Positions 17,414 through 27,261 of a stretch of DNA of 64,000 nt are shown here, in pieces (the stretch's first letter is position 1; every line of letters begins with the position of its first letter). This stretch comes from Bacillota bacterium (GTDB lineage: Bacteria; Bacillota; Clostridia; Christensenellales; Aristaeellaceae). The stretch spans positions 1 through 64,000 of the forward strand of contig CAUJDI010000020.1 of assembly GCA_963169565.1 (NCBI GenBank), in the 5' to 3' direction. A program made the position numbers and the translations under genes. The notes below the pieces were generated by a model. The model did not search any database and was not told the origin of the DNA. It worked only from the letters and a program-made list of their open reading frames with translations.

Positions 17414-18907
17414 ATGTTCGACATGGAAGGTTTATTGCTGCTGATTGCCGTTCTTCTGCCCGCCGCAGGGTCCGTCATGGTCATGCTGCTGCCCTGGCTG
17501 AACATGAACAGGAAGGACCGCTGCCTGTTCGTGGGCGCGGTGATGATCCTGGAATGCATCGTGGTCACGCTCATCGCGCTGGACTCGGAGAGGACGCTGG
17601 TCCTGTTCAAGATGACCGAGCAGCTGCCCATCGCGCTTCATTCAGACGGCACCAGCCGGATCTTCTCCGTGGTCATGGCGCTGATGTGGACGATCTCCGG
17701 CTTCTACTCCTTCAGCTACATGCAGCATGAGCAGAACGAGAAAACGTATTACGCCTTCTATCTGATGACCCTTGCTTCCCTGATGGCGCTGACGCTGTCA
17801 GGCACGATGGTCACGATGTACCTCTTCTTTGAGATGATGACCTTCATTTCCGTCCCCATGGTCCTGCACACCCGCAGCAAGGAGTCCGTCGCGGCCGGGA
17901 TCAAGTACCTGATCTACTCCGTCGCGGGCGCCACCATGGGTCTGCTGGGGATCTTCATGCTGACCCCCAACATTTCCAATCCCTACTTTGTCGAGGGCGG
18001 CTCGCTCCTTGCAAACCAGCTGAACGTCTCCCGCGAGGCCTTCCTGGTCATCCTCTTCATCACCCTCGTCGGCTTTGGCACCAAGGCCGGCATGTTCCCG
18101 ATGCACGGCTGGCTCCCCACCGCCCATCCTGTGGCGCCGGCGCCTGCCAGCGCGGTGCTCTCAGGGGTCATCACCAAGGCCGGGGTGCTGTGCATCTTCC
18201 GGATGATTTTCTACGTGATCGGGCCGGACTTTATCCGCGGCACCTGGGTCCAGTGGGCGCTGCTGGGGTGCGCCGCCATCACCGTGTTCATGGGTTCCAT
18301 GCTGGCGCTGAGGGAGAAGGTGCTGAAAAAGCGGCTGGCCTACTCCAGCGTTTCCCAGGTGAGTTACGTCCTTTGCGGGCTGTACATGCTAGACGGCATG
18401 GCCCTTGACGGCGCACTGCTGCAGCTCGTCTTCCACGCGCTGACCAAGGACGCGCTCTTCCTGTGCGCCGGCGCCATCATCTTCAAGACCGGGATCACCA
18501 GGGTCGATGAGATGCACGGCCTGGGCCGGCGGATGCCCTGGACCATGTGGATGTTCGCCATCTGCGCGATCTCGCTTGTCGGCATCCCGCCGCTGGGCGG
18601 CTTCATCGCCAAGTGGTACATCGCCGAAGGGTCATTGATGTCAGGCGTTCCGGTGTTCAGCTGGCTGGTCCCCATCGTGCTGCTGATCTCCGCGATGCTG
18701 ACCGCGGGCTACCTTCTGCCGCCCAGCGTCTCCTCCTTCTTTGGCGGCATGGCAGACGGTGAGGCCGTTTCGGCCTTTCCCAAGGCTGAGCCCAGCCTTT
18801 TGATGCTCATTCCCATCCTGATCATGACCCTGGCCATCGCCGTGCTGGGCATCTTCCCCAACTTCATGATCCAGACCTTCAGCACCCTGGCCGGATCCCT
18901 CTTCTGA
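17414..18907 (+). CDS. NuoL/M/N-like antiporter subunit, copy 2
   Basis: TKAGMFPMHGWLPTAHPVAPAPASAVLSGVITKAGVL. Confidence 0.85.
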   Translation: MFDMEGLLLLIAVLLPAAGSVMVMLLPWLNMNRKDRCLFVGAVMILECIVVTLIALDSERTLVLFKMTEQLPIALHSDGTSRIFSVVMALMWTISGFYSFSYMQHEQNEKTYYAFYLMTLASLMALTLSGTMVTMYLFFEMMTFISVPMVLHTRSKESVAAGIKYLIYSVAGATMGLLGIFMLTPNISNPYFVEGGSLLANQLNVSREAFLVILFITLVGFGTKAGMFPMHGWLPTAHPVAPAPASAVLSGVITKAGVLCIFRMIFYVIGPDFIRGTWVQWALLGCAAITVFMGSMLALREKVLKKRLAYSSVSQVSYVLCGLYMLDGMALDGALLQLVFHALTKDALFLCAGAIIFKTGITRVDEMHGLGRRMPWTMWMFAICAISLVGIPPLGGFIAKWYIAEGSLMSGVPVFSWLVPIVLLISAMLTAGYLLPPSVSSFFGGMADGEAVSAFPKAEPSLLMLIPILIMTLAIAVLGIFPNFMIQTFSTLAGSLF

Positions 18908-18927
18908 CCGGGCATGAAAGGGAACGC

Positions 18928-20379
18928 ATGATGCTTTTTGCGGCCATCGCATTGCCGGTCGTCGCCGGCGCGCTCCTTCCGGCCTTCCGCTGGAAGCGGG
19001 ACAGCGCGCGCGGCTGGTATGTCATGGCCTTCACGCTGCTGACCTCTGTGATCGCTGCGGTCCTGCTGTTTTCGGACGTGCCGCGACTTGACCTGATCCG
19101 CATCAATGACCGTCTCACCGTCACGCTGAAACTTGATGACGCGGGACGCATTTTCGCGGCGCTGATCGCGCTGCTGTGGCCGCTGACATCCCTGTACGCG
19201 CTTTCCTACATGAAGGACGAGGAGAAAAAGGACTCCTTCTTTTCCTTCTTCATGATGAGTTTCGGGGTCACCCTCGGCATCGCGCTGAGCGCGAACCTGC
19301 TGACGCTCTACGTCTTCTATGAGATGATGTCGCTTTCCACCCTTCCGCTGGTCATGCACGGGGGCAAGGCCAAATCCATCTCAGCCGGCCTGAAGTACCT
19401 GTATTACTCCCTCGGCGGGGCCGCCTTTGCCTTCATCGGCCTGGTCTACCTGGTGTATTTTGCGGGCACGACGGACTTTGTCTCCGGCGGCCTGTTCCAG
19501 GGTATCGTGGTGGAGCGCGCATCGCAGCTCCGGCTGGGCTACCTGCTCTGTTTCCTGGGTTTTTCAGTCAAGGCGGCGGTGTTCCCGGTCCACGGCTGGC
19601 TGCCGGCAGCATCGGTGGCTCCCACGCCGGTCACAGCCCTGCTGCACGCGGTGGCCGTCGTCAAATCGGGCGTGTTCGCCATCATCAGGGTCACCTATTT
19701 CTGTTTCGGCGCGCTGATCATCAGGGGAAGCTATGCCCAGTATGTCCCTATGGCCCTGACCGCCTTTACGATCGTCTTCGGCTGCTCGATGGCGCTGAAG
19801 GAAAAGAACCTGAAGCGCAGGCTCGCCTACTCCACTGTATCCAACCTGTCCTATATCCTCTTCGGCGCTCTGCTGCTGACCCCGCAGGGGCTGACGGCGG
19901 GGCTGATGCACCTGGTGTTCCACGCCCTGATGAAGATCACGCTGTTCCTCACGGCCGGGGTTTATAACATCCGCGCAGACATAAAGGACGTCAGGCAGCT
20001 TCGCGGCATCAATTCCGTCTGGCCGGACTTCGGCGCGGTGTTCGCGCTGGGCGGTCTGGCGATGACCGGTATACCCCCGTTCATCGGCTTTATCAGCAAG
20101 TTTGCGCTGGCTGACGCCGCATTCAAGGCGGGCGGCCTTCTGCCGGCCCTGGGAACGGCGGCGCTGCTGATCAGCTCGCTGCTGACAGGGATCTACCTCA
20201 TGGTGCCGGTGGTGATGATGTATACAGGCAAGCGGCCCAAGGACGGACCGGGGATCCTGCCGGTTGAGCCGGGCATGCGCCTGACGCTGTACGCGCTCAG
20301 CGTGATGGTCCTGGCGCTGAGTTTTTACAGCATGCCCCTGATTTCTTATCTGACGCGGACAGCGTCAAGCCTGGTATAG
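18928..20379 (+). CDS. NuoL/M/N-like antiporter subunit, copy 3
   Basis: SVKAAVFPVHGWLPAASVAPTPVTALLHAVAVVKSGVF. Confidence 0.85.
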   Translation: MMLFAAIALPVVAGALLPAFRWKRDSARGWYVMAFTLLTSVIAAVLLFSDVPRLDLIRINDRLTVTLKLDDAGRIFAALIALLWPLTSLYALSYMKDEEKKDSFFSFFMMSFGVTLGIALSANLLTLYVFYEMMSLSTLPLVMHGGKAKSISAGLKYLYYSLGGAAFAFIGLVYLVYFAGTTDFVSGGLFQGIVVERASQLRLGYLLCFLGFSVKAAVFPVHGWLPAASVAPTPVTALLHAVAVVKSGVFAIIRVTYFCFGALIIRGSYAQYVPMALTAFTIVFGCSMALKEKNLKRRLAYSTVSNLSYILFGALLLTPQGLTAGLMHLVFHALMKITLFLTAGVYNIRADIKDVRQLRGINSVWPDFGAVFALGGLAMTGIPPFIGFISKFALADAAFKAGGLLPALGTAALLISSLLTGIYLMVPVVMMYTGKRPKDGPGILPVEPGMRLTLYALSVMVLALSFYSMPLISYLTRTASSLV

Positions 20380-20394
20380 GGAGGTGAGGATGGC

Positions 20395-22581
20395 TTGAAC
20401 CTGATCCCAGTGATACTGATCCTGCTGCCTTTCCTTGCCGCCGGTCCCACGTACGCGCTTGGAAAACGCAAGCCGCAAAATGGATATGCGCTGCTGATCG
20501 CAGTCACGGCGATCCTGGCAAGTCTGTCCTGCCTCCTTATGGCTTCAGGGCAGGAAGTCAGTTTCAGTCTGCCCGGCGCGCTGGGGCTGGGCCTGAGCCT
20601 CAGGGCTGACGGATTCCGGTCGCTGTATGCGGCGGTGGCATGCTTCATGTGGATGATGACCTCCCTGTTCACACCCGAATACATGGCGCACGGACACCGC
20701 CAGGGGAGATACTGCCTGTTCACGCTGCTGACCCAGGGGGCCACCGTCGGCGTGTTCCTGTCCGATGACCTGATCACTGCCTTCGTGTTCTTTGAGATCC
20801 TGTCCTTTACGAGTTACTGCTGGGTGACCCACGAGGAAACGCCGGGGGCGATGCGCGCGGGGCAGACCTATCTGGCCATCGCGATCCTCGGCGGCATGGC
20901 GATGCTGATGGGCCTGATGCTGTTGAAAATGCGTATCGGATCCCTCCGGTATGACGATCTGATCCATGCCGCACAAAGCGCAGACAGGGGCAGCCTGTAC
21001 CTGCCGGGCGCGCTCATCCTGGCCGGTTTTGGCGCGAAAGCCGGCATGTTCCCGCTGCACGTCTGGCTGCCCAAGGCCCATCCGGTCGCGCCTGCCCCCG
21101 CCAGCGCCCTGCTCTCAGGCATCCTGACCAAGGTCGGCATCTTCGGCATCCTGGTCATCTCCAGCCGACTGTTCCTGGGCGATCTGGTCTGGGGGAACCT
21201 TCTGCTGGCGCTGGGGCTGGTCAACATGCTCCTGGGCGCTCTGCTGGCGCTGTTCTCGGTGGACCTGAAGCGCACGCTGGCCTGCTCCTCCATGAGCCAG
21301 ATCGGCTTTATCCTCCTTGGCATCGGCCTGCAGGGGCTGCTGGGAGAGCATAATGCCCTGGCCGCCCAGGGCACCGTCCTGCACATGCTCAATCACAGCC
21401 TCATCAAGCTTCTGCTGTTCATGTGCGCAGGCGTCGTCTACCTCAACGTCCATCGCCTCAACCTCAATGATGTGCGGGGCTTTGGCCGCGGGAAACGGGG
21501 GCTGATGGCCTGCTTCCTGATTGGGGCCGCTTCCATCAGCGGGATCCCTCTGTTCAGCGGCTACGCGAGCAAGACGCTCCTCCACGAAAGCCTGCTGGAG
21601 TACGTGGCGCACCTTGAACACCTGGGCATGAGCGCCTTTGCCTATCAGGCAGCCGAATGGCTCTTCGTGATCACCGGGGGGCTGACCTTCAGCTACATGC
21701 TCAAGCTGTTCATCGCTGTCTTTGTTCTGAAGCACCCGACGAGGCAGGAGGAATTTGACAAAATGGGCCGGAGCATGCGCCCGATGTCCGGGATCGCGCT
21801 GGGCGGTTCCGCCCTTTTCCTCTTCCTGATTGGGCTATATCCGGAAGGGATCCCGACCCGGCTGGCCAACCTGTCCCTGCCTTTCCTTCACGCGCATGCG
21901 CCGGAACATGCGGTGCGTTATCTGACCGGCGCCAATCTGCTGGGCGCGGCAAAATCCCTGTTCATCGGGGCGGCGCTCTATCTCCTCGTCGTTCGGAAGT
22001 GGCTGGTGAAGCCGGATGAAACGGGCATCCCCAGATACGTGGACCGCTGGCCCGTATGGCTTGACGCTGAAGAAAAGCTGTACCGGCCGCTGCTTGCGTC
22101 ATTGGTCAAATTGGGCACGCTTGTTTCCGCGCCGCTTGACTGGTTCATGGACAGGCTGGTTTTTCCGTTCCTTCAGAAGACAACCGCCGCCCTGGCTGTT
22201 TGTCTTGACGCTGTGGAACGCCTGTATCCCGCGATCAGCTCGGTGGCTACCTTCATCTCAAGGACGGCTGAGGTGGTCGTCGAAGGCACGGCCCTCTTCC
22301 TGATGCGCACGGTGTTCCGGCGAAACAGGGAAAGGCTGTCCACGGTACCGGTTGGCAACCGGTTCACCTATACGCTGGGGCGCTTCACCGACAGGCTTTC
22401 CTTCGGGCTGCGGCGTTTCTTCGGCATGAAGCCGTCGGAGAAACGCTACGTCATCCTGTTTGCCGCGGCCTGGGACACCGCGCAGGATACCTGGCGCCGC
22501 ATCCAGAGAACGCTGTCATTCAGCCTGATCCTCTTCGCTTTCGGGCTGGTGGTCCTTCTGGCAGTCCTGCTGGCAAGGTAA
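20395..22581 (+). CDS. NuoL/M/N-like antiporter subunit, copy 4, with long C-terminal extension
   Basis: GAKAGMFPLHVWLPKAHPVAPAPASALLSGILTKVGIFG; TTG start; ~200-aa C-terminal extension ending in a TM. Confidence 0.8.
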   Translation: MNLIPVILILLPFLAAGPTYALGKRKPQNGYALLIAVTAILASLSCLLMASGQEVSFSLPGALGLGLSLRADGFRSLYAAVACFMWMMTSLFTPEYMAHGHRQGRYCLFTLLTQGATVGVFLSDDLITAFVFFEILSFTSYCWVTHEETPGAMRAGQTYLAIAILGGMAMLMGLMLLKMRIGSLRYDDLIHAAQSADRGSLYLPGALILAGFGAKAGMFPLHVWLPKAHPVAPAPASALLSGILTKVGIFGILVISSRLFLGDLVWGNLLLALGLVNMLLGALLALFSVDLKRTLACSSMSQIGFILLGIGLQGLLGEHNALAAQGTVLHMLNHSLIKLLLFMCAGVVYLNVHRLNLNDVRGFGRGKRGLMACFLIGAASISGIPLFSGYASKTLLHESLLEYVAHLEHLGMSAFAYQAAEWLFVITGGLTFSYMLKLFIAVFVLKHPTRQEEFDKMGRSMRPMSGIALGGSALFLFLIGLYPEGIPTRLANLSLPFLHAHAPEHAVRYLTGANLLGAAKSLFIGAALYLLVVRKWLVKPDETGIPRYVDRWPVWLDAEEKLYRPLLASLVKLGTLVSAPLDWFMDRLVFPFLQKTTAALAVCLDAVERLYPAISSVATFISRTAEVVVEGTALFLMRTVFRRNRERLSTVPVGNRFTYTLGRFTDRLSFGLRRFFGMKPSEKRYVILFAAAWDTAQDTWRRIQRTLSFSLILFAFGLVVLLAVLLAR

Positions 22582-22599
22582 GTTGATCCATCTTCAGTA

Positions 22600-22626
22600 A
22601 AAAGCAGCCGTTCAAAGGCTGCTTAT
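22600..22626. terminator. Terminator hairpin between convergent genes, probably bidirectional
   Basis: aagcagcc-gttcaaa-ggctgctt; U-tract better on the minus strand. Confidence 0.6.
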
Positions 22627-22653
22627 TGCTTGTACTGGGCTTGGCTGTATGGA

Positions 22654-24870
22654 CTATTCCACCGCTTCCCCCGTCATGGCCTGCCAGGCTTTGCGGATCG
22701 CGCGCTGGTTGGATGCTCCGTAATCAGGATCGTTGCGGTTGACTTCATCGGTATCCCGCAGGAAATGGATGCACAGGTGCCCGCCGAAGCCGTTCTCGCT
22801 GACCGCTCCGGTCAGGTGCGGCCGGTTGTGCATCGCTGCCAGCGTCCATCGCCCGTCAGGCAGATTGATATAGACTGTGTTGATGTTCCAGGATGGCATT
22901 CCGAATGCCCGGTTCATCAATTGGGTGTCGCGCCAGGTTGCCGGTTCCGAATCGGCGTGGTTGCCCATGGAGTAAAAGCGGATGGTGAAGCTGATATCGC
23001 TGGCGGGGTGATATACGGTGGCTTTCTGGCCGGCGGAAGCGCTCTTTTTCACATCGTTGAACCAGTGGAGCAGTTTTACCTGGGAAACAGACGGCCCTTG
23101 CCCCTTTCCCTCCGCCGCGTCCAGTTCCGCTACGGGCGTGCTGAATCCTTTGGCGCCGGGGGCATACAGTGCGGCTTGAGTCACCGGATTGGCGATCCCC
23201 GTGATGGGAAGCCCGTTTCGCTGCTGAAACCCGACAACGGCCTGATGGGTGGGGATGTCGAACCTGCCGTTGACGCTCAGTAGATAACCCAGGGCAAGCA
23301 AAGCCTGCTGCATGGCGGTGATGGCCTTGTCCGCTCCGTCAGTGCTGTCGATCCGTAGGGTGGCGTAGCTCAGCGGCGGGCTGTCCCCGCGGCGTGCGGC
23401 GGCGCTCAGGAGGACTGAAGCGCTCTGGCTTCCGAAGATGCCGTCCTGGGTCAGCGCGTTCTGTTTCTGAAAATGCATGACCGCCTGTTTGGTCATCTCA
23501 TCATACGCGCCGGTGACCAGGCAGCTGTACTTCAGCGCGATCAGTCTGTTCTGAAGGGCTGTAACGTCATCGCCCTGATCCCCGATCCTGAGCGTGCGCG
23601 GAAAAAGATCTTGCGGTCCGGGCTCCGGCGCAGGCGTCGGACTTGGCGTCGGTGTCTGGGGCGGCGAGGGAACGGGGGTCGGGTTCGGCATCTGCTCAAA
23701 ACGCAGGAATGACGCCATCACGTAGCCCTGTTTGCCCTGAAACAGGACCATGCACCATTCCGCTGTGCGGCTTAAGATCTGCAGCCTGGTCCCAAACGGG
23801 ATCTGGCCGATGAGGTTGTTCTGCCCGGTCACAGGCGCGCTCCTGAAGTTCAGCGTGCGTCCATTGACGGTATTGACGATCCCCTCACCGACGACGGATA
23901 CCGGCGGGGCAACGTCAGCCGTCGGCTGCGCTGTGGGCTTGGTTTCCGGGGCGTCATGCCGAAGGAAAGAATCCATCACATAGCCGGTCCTGCCTTGATA
24001 GCTGACCTGGCTCCAGGTCCCGGGGCGTGTCAGGACGGTGACCTGTGCGCCAAAGGGGATCTTCGCGATGACGTTGTTACCGTTGGACGCACTGTTTCTC
24101 AGGTTCAGGCTGCCCTTGTTCTGTGTGAAGACATATGCGGTCCGGGTATCAGAGGGTCCCCCGGGCGCGGGCGTCGGGTCGGGCGTCCCGGCGGCCTGTG
24201 TCGGAACGGGGTCCGCGGTCCCCTCTGTCGGAGCAGGCGTCACTGCCGGCTGCGTCGGAATGGGCGTGCCATCACCGAACCTCAGGTAGATTGAAAGGAC
24301 GTATCCCGTTCTCCCCTGCCAGGTAACCCTGGCCCATTGACCGCTTCCTCCGTTGACCTGGACGGCATCGCCGAAGGGGATCTGCGCGATGACGTTGTTG
24401 CCGCCGGACGCATTGCTTCTCAGGTTCAGGCTGCCCTGATTGGCTGTGAAAACGGCCGCGGCTCCCTGTGCACCCTGGCTGGCCGGCGCAGGCGCTGGTG
24501 CCGGCCCTGCCTCAGGCGAAGTACCGGCGGATGGGTCGTTAAGTGGCAGAAACTGCGGGGCGAGGCGGTACAGCTCGCTCAGTGTCTGATTCCCCGCGAG
24601 TCCGTCAGCATACAGTCCCTGCCTGCCCTGGAAGTTCTTGACCGCAGTGAAGGTAAGCGGGCCGAACTTGGCGTCAACCTTCTCCAGATATCCCAAGTAA
24701 TTCAGCGCTGACTGCATGGAGCGGACCTGCTCGCCCGACATGCCGGGCCGGACCGTCTCATATACACGGGCAGACGCTGAAAAAGCCGGCAGCATCATGC
24801 AAAGCAGGATGAGGGCCATCCTGCGGCAGAGGGGGGTCCTTCTTGTTTTTGGAAGACGGCGTTTACTCAT
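22654..24870 (-). CDS. Secreted protein with three SH3b repeats, PG_binding_1 repeats and an LDT-like C-terminal domain
   Basis: PG_binding_1-like GMSGEQVRSMQSALNYLGYLEKVDAKFGPLTFTAVKNFQ; SH3b repeats 'GSLNLR..ASNGNNVIAKIPFG'; C-terminal SENGFGGHLCIHFLRD. Start at 24870 is tentative. Confidence 0.75.
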   Translation of the reverse strand: MSKRRLPKTRRTPLCRRMALILLCMMLPAFSASARVYETVRPGMSGEQVRSMQSALNYLGYLEKVDAKFGPLTFTAVKNFQGRQGLYADGLAGNQTLSELYRLAPQFLPLNDPSAGTSPEAGPAPAPAPASQGAQGAAAVFTANQGSLNLRSNASGGNNVIAQIPFGDAVQVNGGSGQWARVTWQGRTGYVLSIYLRFGDGTPIPTQPAVTPAPTEGTADPVPTQAAGTPDPTPAPGGPSDTRTAYVFTQNKGSLNLRNSASNGNNVIAKIPFGAQVTVLTRPGTWSQVSYQGRTGYVMDSFLRHDAPETKPTAQPTADVAPPVSVVGEGIVNTVNGRTLNFRSAPVTGQNNLIGQIPFGTRLQILSRTAEWCMVLFQGKQGYVMASFLRFEQMPNPTPVPSPPQTPTPSPTPAPEPGPQDLFPRTLRIGDQGDDVTALQNRLIALKYSCLVTGAYDEMTKQAVMHFQKQNALTQDGIFGSQSASVLLSAAARRGDSPPLSYATLRIDSTDGADKAITAMQQALLALGYLLSVNGRFDIPTHQAVVGFQQRNGLPITGIANPVTQAALYAPGAKGFSTPVAELDAAEGKGQGPSVSQVKLLHWFNDVKKSASAGQKATVYHPASDISFTIRFYSMGNHADSEPATWRDTQLMNRAFGMPSWNINTVYINLPDGRWTLAAMHNRPHLTGAVSENGFGGHLCIHFLRDTDEVNRNDPDYGASNQRAIRKAWQAMTGEAVE

Positions 24871-24922
24871 GGGAGTAAAATACCATATTGTTTCCAAGTT
24901 GTAAATAGTTGTTACATTTTTA

Positions 24923-25747
24923 TTACGATTTAATCCGACACATTTCATCCGTCACTGATCCTGCCAGCGCGGCAAACTGATGAAGGGTCAGCCGTTCCCC
25001 TCGGATGTCTTCCGGCAATCCGGTGTCAGAAAGGCAGCGCAGCGCTTGCTCCCGGGTAAATCCAAAAGCCTTGACCAGGTTGTTGAGCATGGTCTTCCTT
25101 CTCATCGCGAACGCTGCCGCGACGACCTGACGGAAGGTTCTTTCATCCTTCACACTGACTGCTGGCCTGTCCAGACAGGGCATGACCAGAAAGACGCTGT
25201 CGACCTTGGGAGGAGGCGAAAAAGCGCTGGCCGGCACACTGAGCGCTGCCCTGGGTGTACTCCGATATGCCGCGGCAACCGCCAATGGCCCATATGCCGG
25301 CGTACCGGGCAGAGCCATAACGCGCTGGGCCGCTTCCTTCTGGACCATGACGCTGATGCTCCTGATGGGCATGACGGAATGAAGCAGGAGGTTCAGGATG
25401 GGCGTGGTGAGATAATACGGCAGGTTCGCCGCCACGTGGAACGCGCCGTATCCGCGCATCAGTTCATCAAGGTCCAGTTTCATCACGTCATCCATGACCA
25501 GCCGGACGCCGGGGGCACTGCTCAACCGCTCCCGCAGGACCTTTTCCAGACGGCCGTCCGTTTCGATCGTGATGACGTTTTTGCAGCGCTCCGCGAGCGC
25601 AAGGGTAAACTCGCCCTGTCCCGCGCCGATCTCCAGCACGGTGTCCTCGCTGGTCAGCGGCGTCTGCTCCACCAGCTGCCTGAGAAACCGCTCGTCGGTC
25701 AGGAAGTTCTGCCCAAGCGAGATTTTGGGCTCAAATCCTTTGATCAT
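24923..25747 (-). CDS. ksgA: 16S rRNA dimethyladenosine transferase
   Basis: LGQNFLTDERFLRQLVEQ, VLEIGAGQGEFTLALAE, NLPYYLTTPIL. Confidence 0.93.
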   Translation of the reverse strand: MIKGFEPKISLGQNFLTDERFLRQLVEQTPLTSEDTVLEIGAGQGEFTLALAERCKNVITIETDGRLEKVLRERLSSAPGVRLVMDDVMKLDLDELMRGYGAFHVAANLPYYLTTPILNLLLHSVMPIRSISVMVQKEAAQRVMALPGTPAYGPLAVAAAYRSTPRAALSVPASAFSPPPKVDSVFLVMPCLDRPAVSVKDERTFRQVVAAAFAMRRKTMLNNLVKAFGFTREQALRCLSDTGLPEDIRGERLTLHQFAALAGSVTDEMCRIKS

Positions 25748-26391
25748 CTAGGGTGTGCGCCGCGGCATCCTGCAAAGAGCGCTCTTGGATCCTCGGCCTG
25801 CACAGCGGCCGTTCCCATCACAAGGCGTGTCGCTCCCAGACGGGTCAAACCGAAGCAGTTCTCACCCGTTACGCCGCCGTCAACGCTCAGGACCCCGGAA
25901 AAGCCCGCCGCGCGAAGTTGTCCAAGCCTGTCCAGTGCTGACGCGATGATCTTTTGGCCGCCAAACCCTGGCTCCACCGTCATCAGGAGGATCAGATCAC
26001 ACATGGACAGGTATGGGAAGATGCGGGCAAGCTCCGTCCCCGGCTTGATGGAAAGCCCCGCCTTTCGTCCGGCCCCGCGGATGGCTTTCAGGAGGGCGGG
26101 AACGTCCTGTTCGATTTCCAGATGGATGGTGATCTCATCAGCGCCCGCATCGATGAACCCGCTCAGGTACCGCCCGGGATCGCTGATCATGAGATGGACG
26201 TCCTTTCTGACCGGGGGGAAGCGGGCATCCAGAGCCTTGACCATCCCGGGGCCGAAGGAGATGTTGGGCACAAAATGACCGTCCATGATATCCAGGTGCA
26301 GCAGGTCCGCCCCCGCGTCCAGCAGCCTTGTGACATCCCGCTCCACGTTCAGCGGATCGGCAGCCAGGATCGAAAACGCGATTTCAATCAT
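25744..26391 (-). CDS. rpe: Ribulose-phosphate 3-epimerase
   Basis: FSILAADPLNVERDVTRLLDAGADLLHLDIMDGHFVPNISFGP; VEPGFGGQKII. Confidence 0.93.
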   Translation of the reverse strand: MIEIAFSILAADPLNVERDVTRLLDAGADLLHLDIMDGHFVPNISFGPGMVKALDARFPPVRKDVHLMISDPGRYLSGFIDAGADEITIHLEIEQDVPALLKAIRGAGRKAGLSIKPGTELARIFPYLSMCDLILLMTVEPGFGGQKIIASALDRLGQLRAAGFSGVLSVDGGVTGENCFGLTRLGATRLVMGTAAVQAEDPRALFAGCRGAHPR

Positions 26392-27259
26392 ATCTTCTGT
26401 TCCATTTCTTTCTTGTCGTCTCCAGCAGCGTTCTGTACCGGGACAGCCTGAGCGGACTGATTTCATTCATGTGCGACGCTTTCTCGACAGCGCAGTCAGG
26501 CTCCCGGTCATGCAGGCAGGGAGTAAATCGGCATTGCCCGCTCAGGGGTCTGAACTCCGGATAATGCTCCTTGAGCTGTTCGGGCGCCAGGTCATCAGGC
26601 AGCTCCAGCAGGCTGAATCCAGGCGTATCCAGTACGCATAATCCGTTTGATTCGATCAAGCTGATGTGCCGGGTGGTCTGTTTCCCCCGGCGGATCCGGC
26701 GGCTGATCTCGCCCGTTTCCAGATCGCGCCCCGTGAGCTTTCCGATCAGGGTGCTCTTCCCGGCGCCGGACTGGCCTGCAAAACAGCTCTGGTACCCTGT
26801 CATTTCCCTGTGCAGGGCGTCGAGCCCTTCCCCTGTTTCCGCGCTGACCGCCAGTACCTTCACACCGGATCTGGAGTAGGTTTCCCCTGTTTCAGCAGCC
26901 AGGCGCGGATCCAGCTCAGATTTATTCACAGCGATCAGGGTTTTGATGTCCTGGCGGGATGCGAAGACGATCAGTTTGTCCGCCAGCAGGAAATCAGGTT
27001 CCGGCTCAGGCGAGAGCACGATCACAAGCTGGGTGATGTTCGCGACCGGCGGCCGGACGCTGACGGAAACGCGGGGATGGATCTTTTCAAGCCACCCATG
27101 CTCTTCCATCTCGCCGGGGGTAAAGTCGACCCGGTCCCCTACCAGGGGCACTCTGCCCTCATAACGGAACCTGTTCCTTGCGCGCAGGATGAAGTCTCTC
27201 CCGCTTTCATCCCTGACAGTATACAGCCCGCCGCGCCCTTCGATGATACGCCCGATCAT
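26384..27259 (-). CDS. rsgA: Ribosome small subunit-dependent GTPase RsgA
   Basis: Circularly permuted GTPase: AVNKSELD, GQSGAGKSTLIGKLTG, DTPGFSLLEL, Zn Cys/His motif. Confidence 0.93.
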   Translation of the reverse strand: MIGRIIEGRGGLYTVRDESGRDFILRARNRFRYEGRVPLVGDRVDFTPGEMEEHGWLEKIHPRVSVSVRPPVANITQLVIVLSPEPEPDFLLADKLIVFASRQDIKTLIAVNKSELDPRLAAETGETYSRSGVKVLAVSAETGEGLDALHREMTGYQSCFAGQSGAGKSTLIGKLTGRDLETGEISRRIRRGKQTTRHISLIESNGLCVLDTPGFSLLELPDDLAPEQLKEHYPEFRPLSGQCRFTPCLHDREPDCAVEKASHMNEISPLRLSRYRTLLETTRKKWNRRYD

Positions 27260-27261
27260 GT

